Assembly (NCBI RefSeq): GCF_021155775.2
Contig: NC_060234.1
Coordinates: 3,906,001-3,970,000 of the forward strand
Reading direction: 5' to 3'
Length of the DNA stretch: 64,000 nucleotides
Source of the DNA: Neodiprion pinetum
Taxonomy: Eukaryota; Arthropoda; Insecta; Hymenoptera; Diprionidae
Positions 37,241-48,900 of the stretch are shown here, piece by piece. A program made the position numbers and the translations under genes. Below the pieces are notes generated by a model. It was not told the origin of the DNA, made no database searches, and worked only from the letters and a program-made list of their open reading frames with translations. How positions within the stretch are numbered: the first letter of the stretch is position 1; the number at the start of each line of letters is the position of its first letter.

Positions 37241-39130
37241 GAATCATGTCAGATTTTCCAACCCTAACATTTCTTGAATTTTCAAACCACTTGCCAATTG
37301 CTTGCCACAAGCATTCTTAATGAAAAAGAATTCCAACAGTTAACGCTCCGTGAAATTACCAGTTTAATTTATAATTTTGCCATCAATTGTAAGAGAACGT
37401 AATTCATTTACGAGAATACCGTTTCGAGCATTAACCTTCAACCTTTAAACGCTTTGGTATTCGGCCCTACCGAATCACTTGTGTGTACATAATATTGTCG
37501 TTTTTTTTTTCTTTCCATTCAACGTTGAGTGAATTGTGATCATGAGATAAGTCGGAAAGGTCAAACTGCGGTGTTTGTTTAAGTTCAAGTGGATGAAGTG
37601 CCGGGTATTGGATTAAGGCTGATCAAACATTAGAATACTTCCGAAAGCGAACTAGGAAGGACAGTCTAGAGGCTCTTGATGTTTACGCGTTTGATCACGG
37701 GATTCCGGAAAAGGATCCTTCGTTGTCTAACCAAACACATGGGCTCTAAAAGCTTGGAATTAGTATTCGTCGAGCCAATCGATTCCAAATGAAAATCCAA
37801 AACTAAAACAGTTGGCAAAAACGTTCCGAACGCCCAAAAATTCGTTGATTCGATCCACGAGCTGAAACGTAACGCGTTTGTCAGTTCATCCTTTTTTCAC
37901 TGGACTACAAACAACACCCTCAGAACAAAACCTCTGTCACCGTTATGCAAGTTGTACCTGGATGTAAAATGCGAATTCTTAGACGCGTGGATACCTCAGC
38001 ACACAAACCTACCCCCGTTTAAGGGTTGCACCGGCAATGGTTTAACGGTCGAATCAGCATGAAAGTGGAGGATGGATCCATGAAACAGAACCGTATAAAC
38101 CGGGAGTCCATTCATCGATCGCATTGTTTCCGGCCCGCTTCGTTATACTGGTGCATTGCTTTGTCCCCGTTCATACTGCGCCGGCACCAATGCACCGAAC
38201 CGGTGGCTCGTGAACCTCGAGTTTCTCTGTAGCGGTTGCTGGGCCAGGATGCCGCACTACGATGCTACACGTAACACGTGCCAAGTGCCAAGTGCAGGGA
38301 CGTTATCAAGGCAAGTAATTTACCGGTGACACTGTCGCCGGTTCCGCAAACCATGCGCAGATACCAAACCCGGAAGGGACTTCGTTGCACGGTTTTCGTA
38401 CGTTGTGGTGACGAACTGTAAAGTGTTCGAAAAGTCCCCTGCGTCAAGAGCCATGTAGAGGCTGATAAATGGATTCAAAAATCTTTGACGACCCTTGACG
38501 ATTCTAATATGAATTTATCAAGTCTGTCTGGCATTCTTGAATGGGTAAACCTTGTACCACGAACCACATGATAAGTACTCCCTGTAATAGGATTCCAGAG
38601 TCTCTTGTTTCGTATTTTCGGTGTAAGACCGTCTGGAACGTTCTTATGAGGGATCGAAATTGTTGAGAGAAAACACTCGCAGAGTATTTCTAACCAGGCT
38701 TGTGGTACAACGCAGACTTTTCGTACGAGTAATAATTTCAATGTCAAACTCACATTGCATTGGAGGGGTTTTCGCGGATATCGCCTAATTACGGTGTGAC
38801 AATTAGAGAGAATCAACAGACGGAACGATTCCGACACAAGAGATAGGCGCCATGTGTTGAATTCAACCGGAGTTGTTCGTTACGCGAAGTTTCGTTCCCC
38901 GTTGTCATGAAATTAATGAAATTCTGTCAAGGCAAACAAAACACGGGTACTCAAATTCGTTCACACGCGTTCGTGGATGCTTTATCCTGTAACCAGGGTA
39001 TGATACCGGAAAATATCAAATTTCATATCACGCCTACAAGAATTCGTAAGCTCCGCGAAACTCCGATGACGAAGCGGTTGAAAATAGATTTTCATACCGC
39101 ATTTTCTTTTTGGGATTATAAATAATTACG
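37241..39130. other. Non-coding stretch
   Basis: No gene is recognised. 37960-38460 is GC-richer, with short overlapping frames of 60-68 codons. The 120-codon minus frame at 38475-38837 has no motif. A short tandem GTGCCAA duplication lies near 38280. Confidence 0.5.
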
Positions 39131-39132
39131 AA

Positions 39133-39600
39133 AACCAGCGTGTTATAGTTTTCACCGCGAAAATTGAAACGTTTTAATACAGATTAGTAAGAGTGTAGTT
39201 TTGCTGGGTATGAAAATCCAAAAAGAATGATTTAGTCATCTCCGACAAGATGCAATAGTTGTTACACTCTTGTAGAAAGATTACTCATAGTTTAGGTAAT
39301 ATAATTTAGATATAAATATAGTAAGACCAACTGATATTTATATTGATAAAAAATGTGAAACAAATTTAAAACATCTGCAAAGAACCTGTAAAAAAGCATT
39401 CATTTTTCTAACATCTGCATCGACAACTCAATTTCGAGGATATTTATAAGTTTATTTTTACGTAAAAAAAAGCATTTCTGCATCCGCAAATTGACTTTCA
39501 TTTCGACTACTGCACACGGCACAAATCTTTAGAAGATCCTTATTCCACTAACCGAGACATGATAGTTTTCGTGGTGAAAGCCGAAACACGATAGTTTTTG
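39133..39600 (+). repeat. Diverged direct repeats about 417 bp apart
   Basis: Roughly 40 bp around 39133-39172 (containing TTATAGTTTTCACCGCGAAA) recur with differences at 39549-39590 (TGATAGTTTTCGTGGTGAAA). The intervening and following sequence is very AT-rich. Position suggests they belong to the element ending with the ribozyme-like motif at 40.13 kb, but this is inference. Confidence 0.4.
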
Positions 39601-40128
39601 TAAAAAGAAACGTAACTACTCTTCATAAAGAGGCGTCGATACATCATAACATATTGAAAAATCATTCATCTAGTAATATAGTCATCGTAGAACAGATGTA
39701 CAAAATTTAAGTCACCTTTATCGTGACATCATTTCGTATTCGTAAATTCCCGCTCGTCTAGTCAAAATTCTATCCATCTATTCAGATTAATCATTTCACC
39801 TCCTAAAATGTCACTTCCTCCATTATGGCGATATTACAAACAATTAAGCCTGAAGTATATCTAATTTCAAGTAAGTGATCTAATGGAATCTGTTACAATT
39901 ATTATTAAAACATCCTTTATTGCTAATTGAACTTCCTTTTACATCTTTGCATATGTTAAATTCTTGATAATTCCCGTATCATCATACACTTTGAATCAGT
40001 ATTAAACTAACTTGACCTAAAAATGAGGCACACTGAAATGTAACCTATGATTTGCATTCGCAATTGTATTAACTAAAAATAAACATATTGTTGAAAGCAA
40101 TTTTCGTGTAAAATTGTCTTTTTACAGC

Positions 40129-40163
40129 CTGATGATGGTAGGCTGTAGCTCTACCGAAACGTC
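40129..40163 (+). ncRNA. Hammerhead-ribozyme-like motif of a Penelope-like element end
   Basis: CTGATGA (40129-40135) is followed by GGTAG (40137-40141), a 9-nt loop, the complementary CTACC (40151-40155), then GAAAC (40156-40160) and GTC (40161-40163). These are the conserved core boxes, a 5-bp stem II and the cleavage triplet of a hammerhead with minimal stem III, the form described in the terminal repeats of Penelope-like retroelements. An AATAAA lies just downstream (near 40170). Stem I is poor here, so activity is uncertain. The body of a reverse transcriptase is not visible upstream. Confidence 0.55.
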
Positions 40164-40199
40164 GTTTCAATAAATGACTTCTACAAAAATGACCTAATT

Positions 40200-43100
40200 C
40201 GACGAATTATCCCGATTACTTAAATCAGCAAAGGCCACGAATTTCTACATACGAAGGATTCGTCCTGAATTGAAATTCGCGAAACCTTCGGACTGATGCA
40301 CGTTACTCGATCATTTCTAGAATTCTGAACAAGAAATGGACTCGGAGAGAACTGTACCGTACCTCAATTCGACACGGGCTCGGTGTACATCGATCCGTGT
40401 CCAACGTCACAAAGGGTCTCTCCTTATCGCTTCGAATTTGACGCAGTGACTGATGCGTGCATGTGCAAGTGATTCCGTAACGGTCGGTGATTAAACGAGG
40501 GGTTAGCAGGGCGAATGCCGATCCTTTGATCTTTCCCGCAGGGTGGAGTTTCCGTGGGAAATTTTATCCCGGACGGTAAGAGGCTACAGTTGTTGATGAA
40601 AAAATATTAGCGGATAAAACGGAGGCCGTTAAGCTCGTGGCGAGCGCCTGTTCGCGTGCTCAATTTTCCGAGGAGATAATGCCTCGGAGATACCGGAAAA
40701 CGGTAGGCGAAGGCTGACGAAGAGGTTTGGGAAGGACGAAGATAAAGGGATGCCGGAGCTTTTAAGGCGACCCTTTTCCCAGCCGCCCGGGACATTCGGG
40801 AGGAAATTTAGACGCACGTGGAACTCTATCCGCAAATACGTTCACCCTCTAACGTCTTAAGCTCCTGGCTTCAACATCTTTTCTTCGACAAACTTCTCGC
40901 CTTAACTTTCAACGCTCTCGCCGATCCACTCGATATCTTTGAAATAACCACGGCTTATGTGCACTAACTCACAAATTTATCACATCCTACGTAAGATATC
41001 AATTGAATTCGCACCTTCCTACGCTTCGCGAAGACTCTACCGTAAGAAGCATGCCGATACTTTAACGGTATTGGAATTCATTGTGGTATGATGCTACCGT
41101 TGTTCCATTATTGAGGAAAGTACTTTTGAAATTTAGCATGGAATCGGATCTCGCCTTTTACACATTTTCTTATACGCAATCAGAAGGATGTGTGGGAAAG
41201 GCTTGTTCATTCGTTTATAGTTTGTAAATTAGTTCTGTGTTGATTTAGAGTTATTTGTAAATTGTTTGATTGATATGAAATAAGTTCAAGATTGATAAAC
41301 ATTTGTTGTGAAAAGGGAGTAGAAGACATTCGGAAAAAGATATCGGAGAAATTGAGACGTTTTGTGAATAATAAATAAAGTTATTTGCGAATTTCATATC
41401 GCTGGTATCATTAAGTGCACTGGAAAAGTTTGTTTGAATTCATTATTCGATTTGAGTCGTTCCACCTCTGTTGTAAAAGTTCATCCGAGAGATTCTGGCA
41501 ACTTTAGTTTATCTAAAAGGAAAATTCTTCCAGGGAACTAAAGACCAGGATTTAACCAGCTAAGGATTTCAAAAATTTACAAAACTTAAAAGGAAACGTC
41601 TTAAACAAATCACCAATTTATCTTGAAATAAATTGATAAGACTTCTCGTAACGATCCGAATAAATAAATAACCGTAATAAAATAAAATGAAAGATAGAAA
41701 TTCGGGAGACTACACCCTCCCATCACAAAGATAGACACTCAAAGTTGTAATTCGCAACAAAATTTGGCAAGCAGAGGAAGAGAATAGAATGCTAGAAGTC
41801 CGGACAGTTGGATCATTCTTTACAGTTTCACAGATACAAACGATTGATATACCGTTCCAGTCTTATCTTCACCCCACCAGTTTGTAAAACACATTGAAAT
41901 AAAAGTTTCTCAAACGAGATCTTCCAGCTTGGCATAAAAAAAAACCTCAACGAACGGAGAGAACAAACCTGCGTAAAATCGATTGAGAGAGCGACTCTGA
42001 ACATTCGTACAAGATGCAAGTGACTTTCAACTTAAATCATTCAAAGTCTGCGTTGTATGATATCCGAGTCTCTCGAGACGCCCGAATAGCAAAAATGCTT
42101 CGTTATTCCGGAATACTTTCGTCTTCTTTTTTTTTTTCTTTTTTTTTACGGCTTTTCCTAGATTGCTCGACAACGCTGCTTCATCCAACGCTTTCGTTTT
42201 TCACTCCCGTCGCGTGGATCACGATTTTACGACCCTGGAATGTACCTTCGTAGAGCCCTCGGAAAATGGCCTATAGCAAACGACGAACTCTGCGAACTCG
42301 AGCTCTCAATTTTCAGGTTGAAAAAATCGTTGGCCTGACGAAAAACAAGCCACGCTATTATGGCAGAAGATTTTTAGGCACTCGGTACGCTCGACGGGAA
42401 ATTGCGCACCCTAAAATTTGACGCCGCGGGAAAAACGTACGTCGTCAATTTGGAAAATTGGAACTCTACCACCCGCAGAATTCTTTTATCCGCGGTATTT
42501 TTCCGACGCAAATGTGAGGAAATAGTTTTTGCGTCTTGGATTTGCAAAAAAAATTTCTCATTCACCAGTGGATTAAAATTATTCTATGAAAAAAAAAAAA
42601 AAGTATTCGATAATTTTTTACATCTCTTCGATCGCTTCTCGATTAATAAAGTTACCAATTAATTTTCTCTCCCAGATTCTCTCCTACGTTTCAAACTTTC
42701 ATGCATACTTGCATACATATGTATAATATATAATACATGTATAGAAGGGTAATACGAGCAGCCCGGTATGAGCTTATAATCGATTCGCGGATACGTATAA
42801 CCGTGGAATTTAGAACTCGGGGAAACTAATATCGATATCATTAGCCAGGAAGTCGTTTAATCTTACCGTAAAGTTTAATCAGTGAAAACGAGGGTGGGAA
42901 ATGGGGAAAAATGAATTTGTGCCCCGCGGCAGATCTACCTCGCGACCTTTCAACTAATTGTCGACCTGCTTGTTACGGAACATATTTTATTAAGTTCAGT
43001 TTGTTCCGGGTCACGTGAATTTCAGCTTGTTTTATTAAACGTCAAATTTATTCAAGGACAATATACAATGTACATGGTATACATCCGCCACCCCGAATTC

Positions 43101-44300
43101 CGCGTCTCATACTTCGCAACGTAACGTCAATTTTTTTCATTCGACGCGACAAGAAAGAAATAAAACTAAATCAAACATCCGTCGCGAACGTTGCGCCGTT
43201 ATTTTCTTTCTCTCTCGATCGTGTAATTAAATTCTTGCCGTAAAAAACGAACTTCTTCCATCACTCTCGAAGATGAAGAGCGGACAAAAAGTGAATAAAA
43301 AATTTAAAAAAAATTGAAAAAAACAAAAAAAAAAAAAAAAATAACTTAAGAAAGCAAAAGGTAAGAGGAAGGCTTGGCGGAATTGTGCAAGTATTAAAAT
43401 CGCGCCAGATGTTGTTTACCGCTGAAGCAGGGTACGTCAGGTGCGAAGAAACAGCTTGTGCTTACTTTCGTGCTGCCTACTTAAGTCTAATTACGTTCAG
43501 AAAGAGCTTTTAAATAGAAGCCGTCGGTGCAACGTGGCATATATTGTATATACTCGCGCTGCCCATTCCCAAGTTAGAGAGAGGCTTCGAAAAGTGAAGT
43601 TTTCAGCAAAGCGCACGCTAGCAGTTTAATTGCAAACTGCACGTCGACGCTTTCCGCACTGCAGGCAATTAGGTTTAATCAACGATCTATCAGGCAATCG
43701 TGTACAGTCCGATGAAAAATTGAATCGCGCAAAAGAAATGTAGAAAGCAGGATGCGAATTTGATACTGAACTTTTCATCGAGTCGAATTATATCTTATTG
43801 TTAATCGCTAGGATCCGTGTAGAATAATATACAATAAGAAAAATATTACTTCGGAACGAAAAGTAAGAAACAGTATTTTGTGTTTGATTCCTAACTTCAT
43901 GGAACGTTGGGTGAAAAGAAAGAAAACAGTTTGCATTGTTACGTGGGGCAGATATGGCACGACTATGATCTTTCTCTTTGGTCAATTCTAAATCTCTTAC
44001 CAAGGTACGTAAGGTTAGCTCACTTCTGATTGAATTTAATTACTGTTAGTTCTTTTCCTGGATCTTGCTCTTATTACGTATATATTACGTTACAGTTATT
44101 ATTAAAAGTCGAGTCTAGACTCTCCTTCTGTTCGTGATGTCCAATTTAAGCAGTATTGGTTCTGATGATTGACGCGCAAGAAAAAAATTAATCTCGCTGT
44201 GGATACGTTCTGAATTTTGTAAGGTCAGTACCTTAACAAGCGTTCACTTCAGTTTTTATATGTTCAATACCTGTTTTAATTCTACCCACTGTTTCGTGAC
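40200..44300. other. Non-coding stretch
   Basis: No gene is recognised. It includes a GC-richer block at 40440-40830 with overlapping short frames, long AT-rich sequence at 41200-41800, and A-runs near 42590 and 43320-43341. Nothing here supports an exon call. Confidence 0.5.
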
Positions 44301-44327
44301 GTAGATTCATGAACAAAATATAATGTT

Positions 44328-44400
44328 CCGAGGAAGGCTCGCAACTTGGGACGACACGTCGACACAAATAATTGATTTTTACTTTGACCTGCGTATCCAA
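44328..44400 (+). mobile_element. Decayed Penelope-type end
   Basis: CCGAGGA (44328), a 15-20-nt arm-like segment, GACAC (44353-44357), GTC (44358-44360) and a T-rich tail ending ACTTTGACC parallel, box by box, the motif at 40129-40200, whose tail ends AAAATGACC. Both conserved boxes carry substitutions that would inactivate a hammerhead. The call rests on the parallel layout. Confidence 0.35.
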
Positions 44401-44505
44401 CAATTCTTCCTACGTTAGAAAACAGGGCTAAGTGTGAGTGAGGTGGAGCAACGGATTGATCTGATCACCGACGAAGTCAGTCAGGGTAAGAATATCCGCC
44501 ACCCT

Positions 44506-44584
44506 TGAGCATTGTAGAAAAAGGTTTGTGTCTCGGCTTAATGTCGCTAACGAAAACTGTATCCAGAACCACTAAGCCGAGACA
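44506..44584 (+). mobile_element. Partial copy of the 53.2-kb inverted-repeat family
   Basis: 44506-44570 aligns with the left arm of the element at 53163-53472 (shared words GTAGAAAA/CTAGAAAA, GGTTTGTGTCT, GTCGGTAACG/GTCGCTAACG, ATCCAGAACC/ACCCAGAACC). The right arm is replaced by a short segment in which TAAGCCGAGACA (44573-44584) is the exact reverse complement of TGTCTCGGCTTA (44529-44540), so it still folds back. Confidence 0.5.
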
Positions 44585-44866
44585 TTGACGCTAAGATAAT
44601 ATGTATACGTATGTTAGGGTGGCTTATTTTTTAACTTTGTTTTTAAGGTGCGAGTCGAAAAATTTGTGTCAAATATTGAAAACAAAAAAATAAAATTGCA
44701 GAGTCGGTTTGCTTCTCACGGGCAATTAATCAGCTCTACGGTATCAGACTCACCCAGGCCTAAACGATGCTGGAAGGCTGGATCGAAATTTCAGTGAAAC
44801 CATGATGCGAATGCGAGTCACGTTGGCTGGCGAAAGCTGCGGGTAGACGACTGTCCGTCCTCGAAC

Positions 44867-45823
44867 TTGGTGTGCCGATCATTTGTTGATATTGACCAGA
44901 CCGGAGACGTGACGCTTGGATACAACTGGGACAAAACAAACTTTGTCTCACAATCAGGTATAATAAGTTCCCAATCTATAGTTTTATCTGAGGGTATAAC
45001 GCGAAACGTGTATCAGTACAGCCATTTCACAGTCTCGTCGGACTCACGAACCGAACTTTTTTGACGTTTCAACGTCGTCGAGTGAGATGAGCTTTTTGGT
45101 CCGAGGAAGTAAATGGGAATAATATTTTGGAATAAACAAGAGTTTATTCCTATCCCGTTGTCTTCTTTTTTATTCATTTACGACCGACGTGAGACGCGTA
45201 AAATAAAAGGGGAATAAAAGGCAGCGAGGAAAAAACAGCACGATCTTGTATATATATCAGAGAACTTTTGACATTCCTGGTAGATACTAAAATTTTCAAT
45301 TCCGATGCTCTTGAATTTTCGTGTCGCTAAAATTTAGGACCTGAGATCATAAGAATTTGGTATTTTCGAAATGTTTCTATCAATACCGTAATTTGTATAT
45401 TTCGAAAACTTTGAGGGTCATGAGAATTTGAATTCTCAGATAAATGTCGACGATTTCTGAGAAATTGGAGGACTCAAAAACGTCCATGCAAAAATACCGA
45501 ATATTTATTTAAATTCCAACGAAAAGTGAGTCTGTCCTCTTTGCCGTTCTTGACAGTCACCGCTTTGTAATCTCTGCAATCCAGTACTTCGTTGGTTAAA
45601 TATTTGCACGCCCACACACATCAGTCTGTTGTCACTCGACCTCCCTGCCGCTTTCATGGTGTTGTTTCGTGCCATAGGCGGCAGCGTGCAGCCGACAGGA
45701 TCATCAGTTGTGTATATAACAGATATAATCTCGGTTTGCTTAAAGGTGTCAGGTCCGATCCATCCACTTTTCTCCGTGACACGCACATACGAATATCATA
45801 TCAGAGCTAAAATTAATCAGTAA
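44867..45823 (+). other. Weak coding-like segments
   Basis: Two plus-strand frames, 44867-45064 (containing DQTGDVTLGYNWDKTNF) and 45629-45823 (containing GSSVVYITDIISVCLKVSG), have ordinary protein-like composition. They lie in different frames with no proven splice sites. For the second, an antisense frame of 93 codons (45505-45786) is equally plausible. They could be exons, pseudogene pieces or chance. Confidence 0.15.
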
Positions 45824-45929
45824 ACAAAAACACACCGTCCATACTTTTTGATCAACAGGCTGCCTGCAGCTTCTGAAGTCAATTTTCAAGTATGATTTAA
45901 ACTTGATTCAGGTATAGGAATTCGTTCGA

Positions 45930-48900
45930 ATTTTACGGAATAACTAAAAGTCACGTTATAACTGTCAAAAGACTTGTTGAAGTTCGGTAAGGTAAACTAT
46001 GAGCTTGCGTAAAGTGATTTAAAGAAACGCGAAGCGGTGATAAACAATTTGAATTAATTTGAGGTTTTTGTAAAGTAACTTGAAACAGTCTCAAACATTT
46101 ATGAAATCCCCTGAAACAGATTGTCAAAACGCATAATAAAGTGACTCGGAAGCATCCTTGAAGGAAATAATCAAATCCAAATAAGTGGTGAACGAGGCAA
46201 AAGCACCTTGGACACTTGGGATATGTTCCAGTTCACTGATCTACCACTGTTAAAAATGCGCTCATCTTTGCTATAGCGGCATTGTAGCAATTTAAAGTTG
46301 ATTCTACAAGGATAAGGCTGTAATGTTGCTGCAACGTGAGGAAACGTTTTCAGAAAAGTGTCTGCGGTATAAGAATGAGAGTGATGTTGCGTAGCCAATG
46401 CGGTGACTATAACCCTCGGGGGAAATGAAGAGCCAGGGAATTTATATGAAGGGTAGAAATTGCATTTGTAAGATACTTATCGAACAAAGCCGATCGACTT
46501 ATCAATCGGAAGTTCTCTCGACTATCCGCCAACGACTAGTGCAAGATTTTTTCACTCCGTAAAGGCGATTAACCCCGAGAAAATGTTGATAAATTGCCAA
46601 TTCTCATGTGTACACCAACATCCACGGATTGATTGGAAGGAATGGTAATTTGCCGAGTGAAATATAGCCTTTCGAGGTAAAATTAAAGATACGTTATTCT
46701 ATAAATTTGATTTACTTTTGCAGTCCTTTGATCTTTCGGTCATTCAATTTTTGATCCTTCATTCAACTGTTGGAGTAACGATACGGTTAAGAGGTATGTG
46801 AACCCAGACGAGAGTGTGATTGAAACCCATTCTTGTCTAGCAAGTTCCGCCACGAACGACAAAGTTGAATATCAAATCGAACGGTGGGTGTAAAATATCT
46901 AAGCACCTTGTAACAAGGTGGTACGTGAAATAGAAAGCTTCAAGCTGCAGTAGCGAAACCTAACGACTTTGCCCTGAAGGCAACTAGAAAACGTTCCATA
47001 AAATACCGTCGGGAAATCCTACCCCTGAATGCTTACAGATACCGGGATAAGTGAGAGTCTTTTCGCTTTAAGGATGATCATGCATCCTGCGCCTTGCCGC
47101 GAAGCCTTGATATTAACACCTCATATATCATTCAGTTTACACTCTGCGCAGTGCAGCTGACAGGGAGGTTACGCTATGTGTACATGTATATTATACTCCT
47201 ATACATATACGCGGTGTGGCTAATGCCATGCAAATATTCGTGGGTTATTTGCACGCGTGCCGTGTACACAACCTCCACATATATCATACACCTATATAAG
47301 TACACACAGTCTGCCTAATTTCCCGCAGTCGCTAACGAGGGTGTCTCTCCTATCTTCTTATCTCAAACCCAGAATCTTCCACCTTCGAAAATTCAACCTC
47401 GCAACAGCGATCAAGTAAAATGAGAGACTGGGAAGAGTAAAAGCAATTACGAGCAAAAATCCTGGGACAATTAAGACGGCAATTACCGGTTACACTTGAA
47501 TCAATTTTCACAGTGAGATATTATCATAGTATACCATTAATTTTTAAGAGTAATCCACAAACCTTGCATCTTCGTTGCAACGGACAATCTGAACACGTTG
47601 AAGCAAACGTTTTCAGTCTGGAGTTGGCAACGCATTTATGGTTCGGCTCCGAGTCCACCGTTCATGCGGTTCATACTTTGGTAATGATCGTAAATTCCGA
47701 GCTCATTGGGCAATGTTTCAAGGTTCAACGCGTTACAGAGGCACTGCACCAGCACCGAACACACACGACCACTTTGCTTCAACCGCGTATAACGTAGGTA
47801 CATCCTACCAACCCTCTATCGATTGACATAAATTACTTCTCAACTATCTCCCGGCCGAAGGTATTCTGTGCAAAATTAGAGACATGTGAAATTCAGAAGG
47901 TATGTGAAATCGATGACGGTGCACCGTTATTCACACGGTGTGAAACTCCGAGTTATCTCGCCAGTCGTGATATACGTAACCTCGCGAGTTCTCGACTCTA
48001 TGCGGTTCCAGCTCGTGAAGGTATAAAATACCGTGAAGTAAAGAAAACCTGCCCCACCTTTAAAAAATTTCATATTTGGGGACGACCGAAATCGGAATAA
48101 GAATTCAAAATCGACATCTCCCAACGCTGTTTAGCTTACTTCGTGACGTTTTGATCACGTATAAAACTTTTCATGGATACTAAACAATGTTCAGGGTTTC
48201 ACTCGAGTGACATTTCAAACACATAAGCAGTCATTCAACACTTTTGCAAATTTTAATGAGCTGTATGATCACCGTGATAAAATACGAAAATTGTGTTGCG
48301 GGTTTGTAAATATCACTTTTGCGTTCCCTCGTCATTCGATCAAGATCAAGATCGTCACATGTGAGCTGCTTGGTTAGTCCATCGAGGCCTGAATCTTCAC
48401 ACGGATTCTGATATCATTCACTGAATAAAATTTCGCAATGAATGTTACATCGGCCGGAAGATCCTCGAGACATCGGATCGGAAATCACACGACGACTCTG
48501 CGGTCTGCAGTCACGTGATGAACTGAACAATTCAACCGGTGGTCACCGAAGCGGCGATTGCCGGTTGATACAATTTGTCGAGTCGTCGATGACCTCGGCG
48601 TTAAACCAATGCCAACGTGTGTTTCCTGTTTTTCAGTGTTTGCTACACTCGTCATGTGCAGAACGGTAGTTGATTGAGTTTAGGCACTTGGTAGTGATTC
48701 GGGTATTGATAACGCTCGTTGATACAGTGAGTATAATGTACCCGTGACCTGAGTTTAGGTCAACGCTTACCGGACACACGATGCTTTACTTTTGTCTGTA
48801 TATGTTCGTGATAAATAGGCCGCTGTGAATTATGCGTAAGCATATTAGCGGCGATCCTGTTTCCGCATCATTGTCTACGAATATTCATGCACGTTGTGTC

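Noticed and set aside
45505..45786. 93-codon minus frame with protein-like wording
   Set aside because: Cannot be separated from the competing plus-strand frame and no family is recognised; recorded only as weak coding-like DNA.
48616..48663. Polypyrimidine-AG followed 29 nt later by a GT
   Set aside because: Looks like an acceptor and micro-exon, but such patterns are frequent in T-rich DNA and nothing else supports it.
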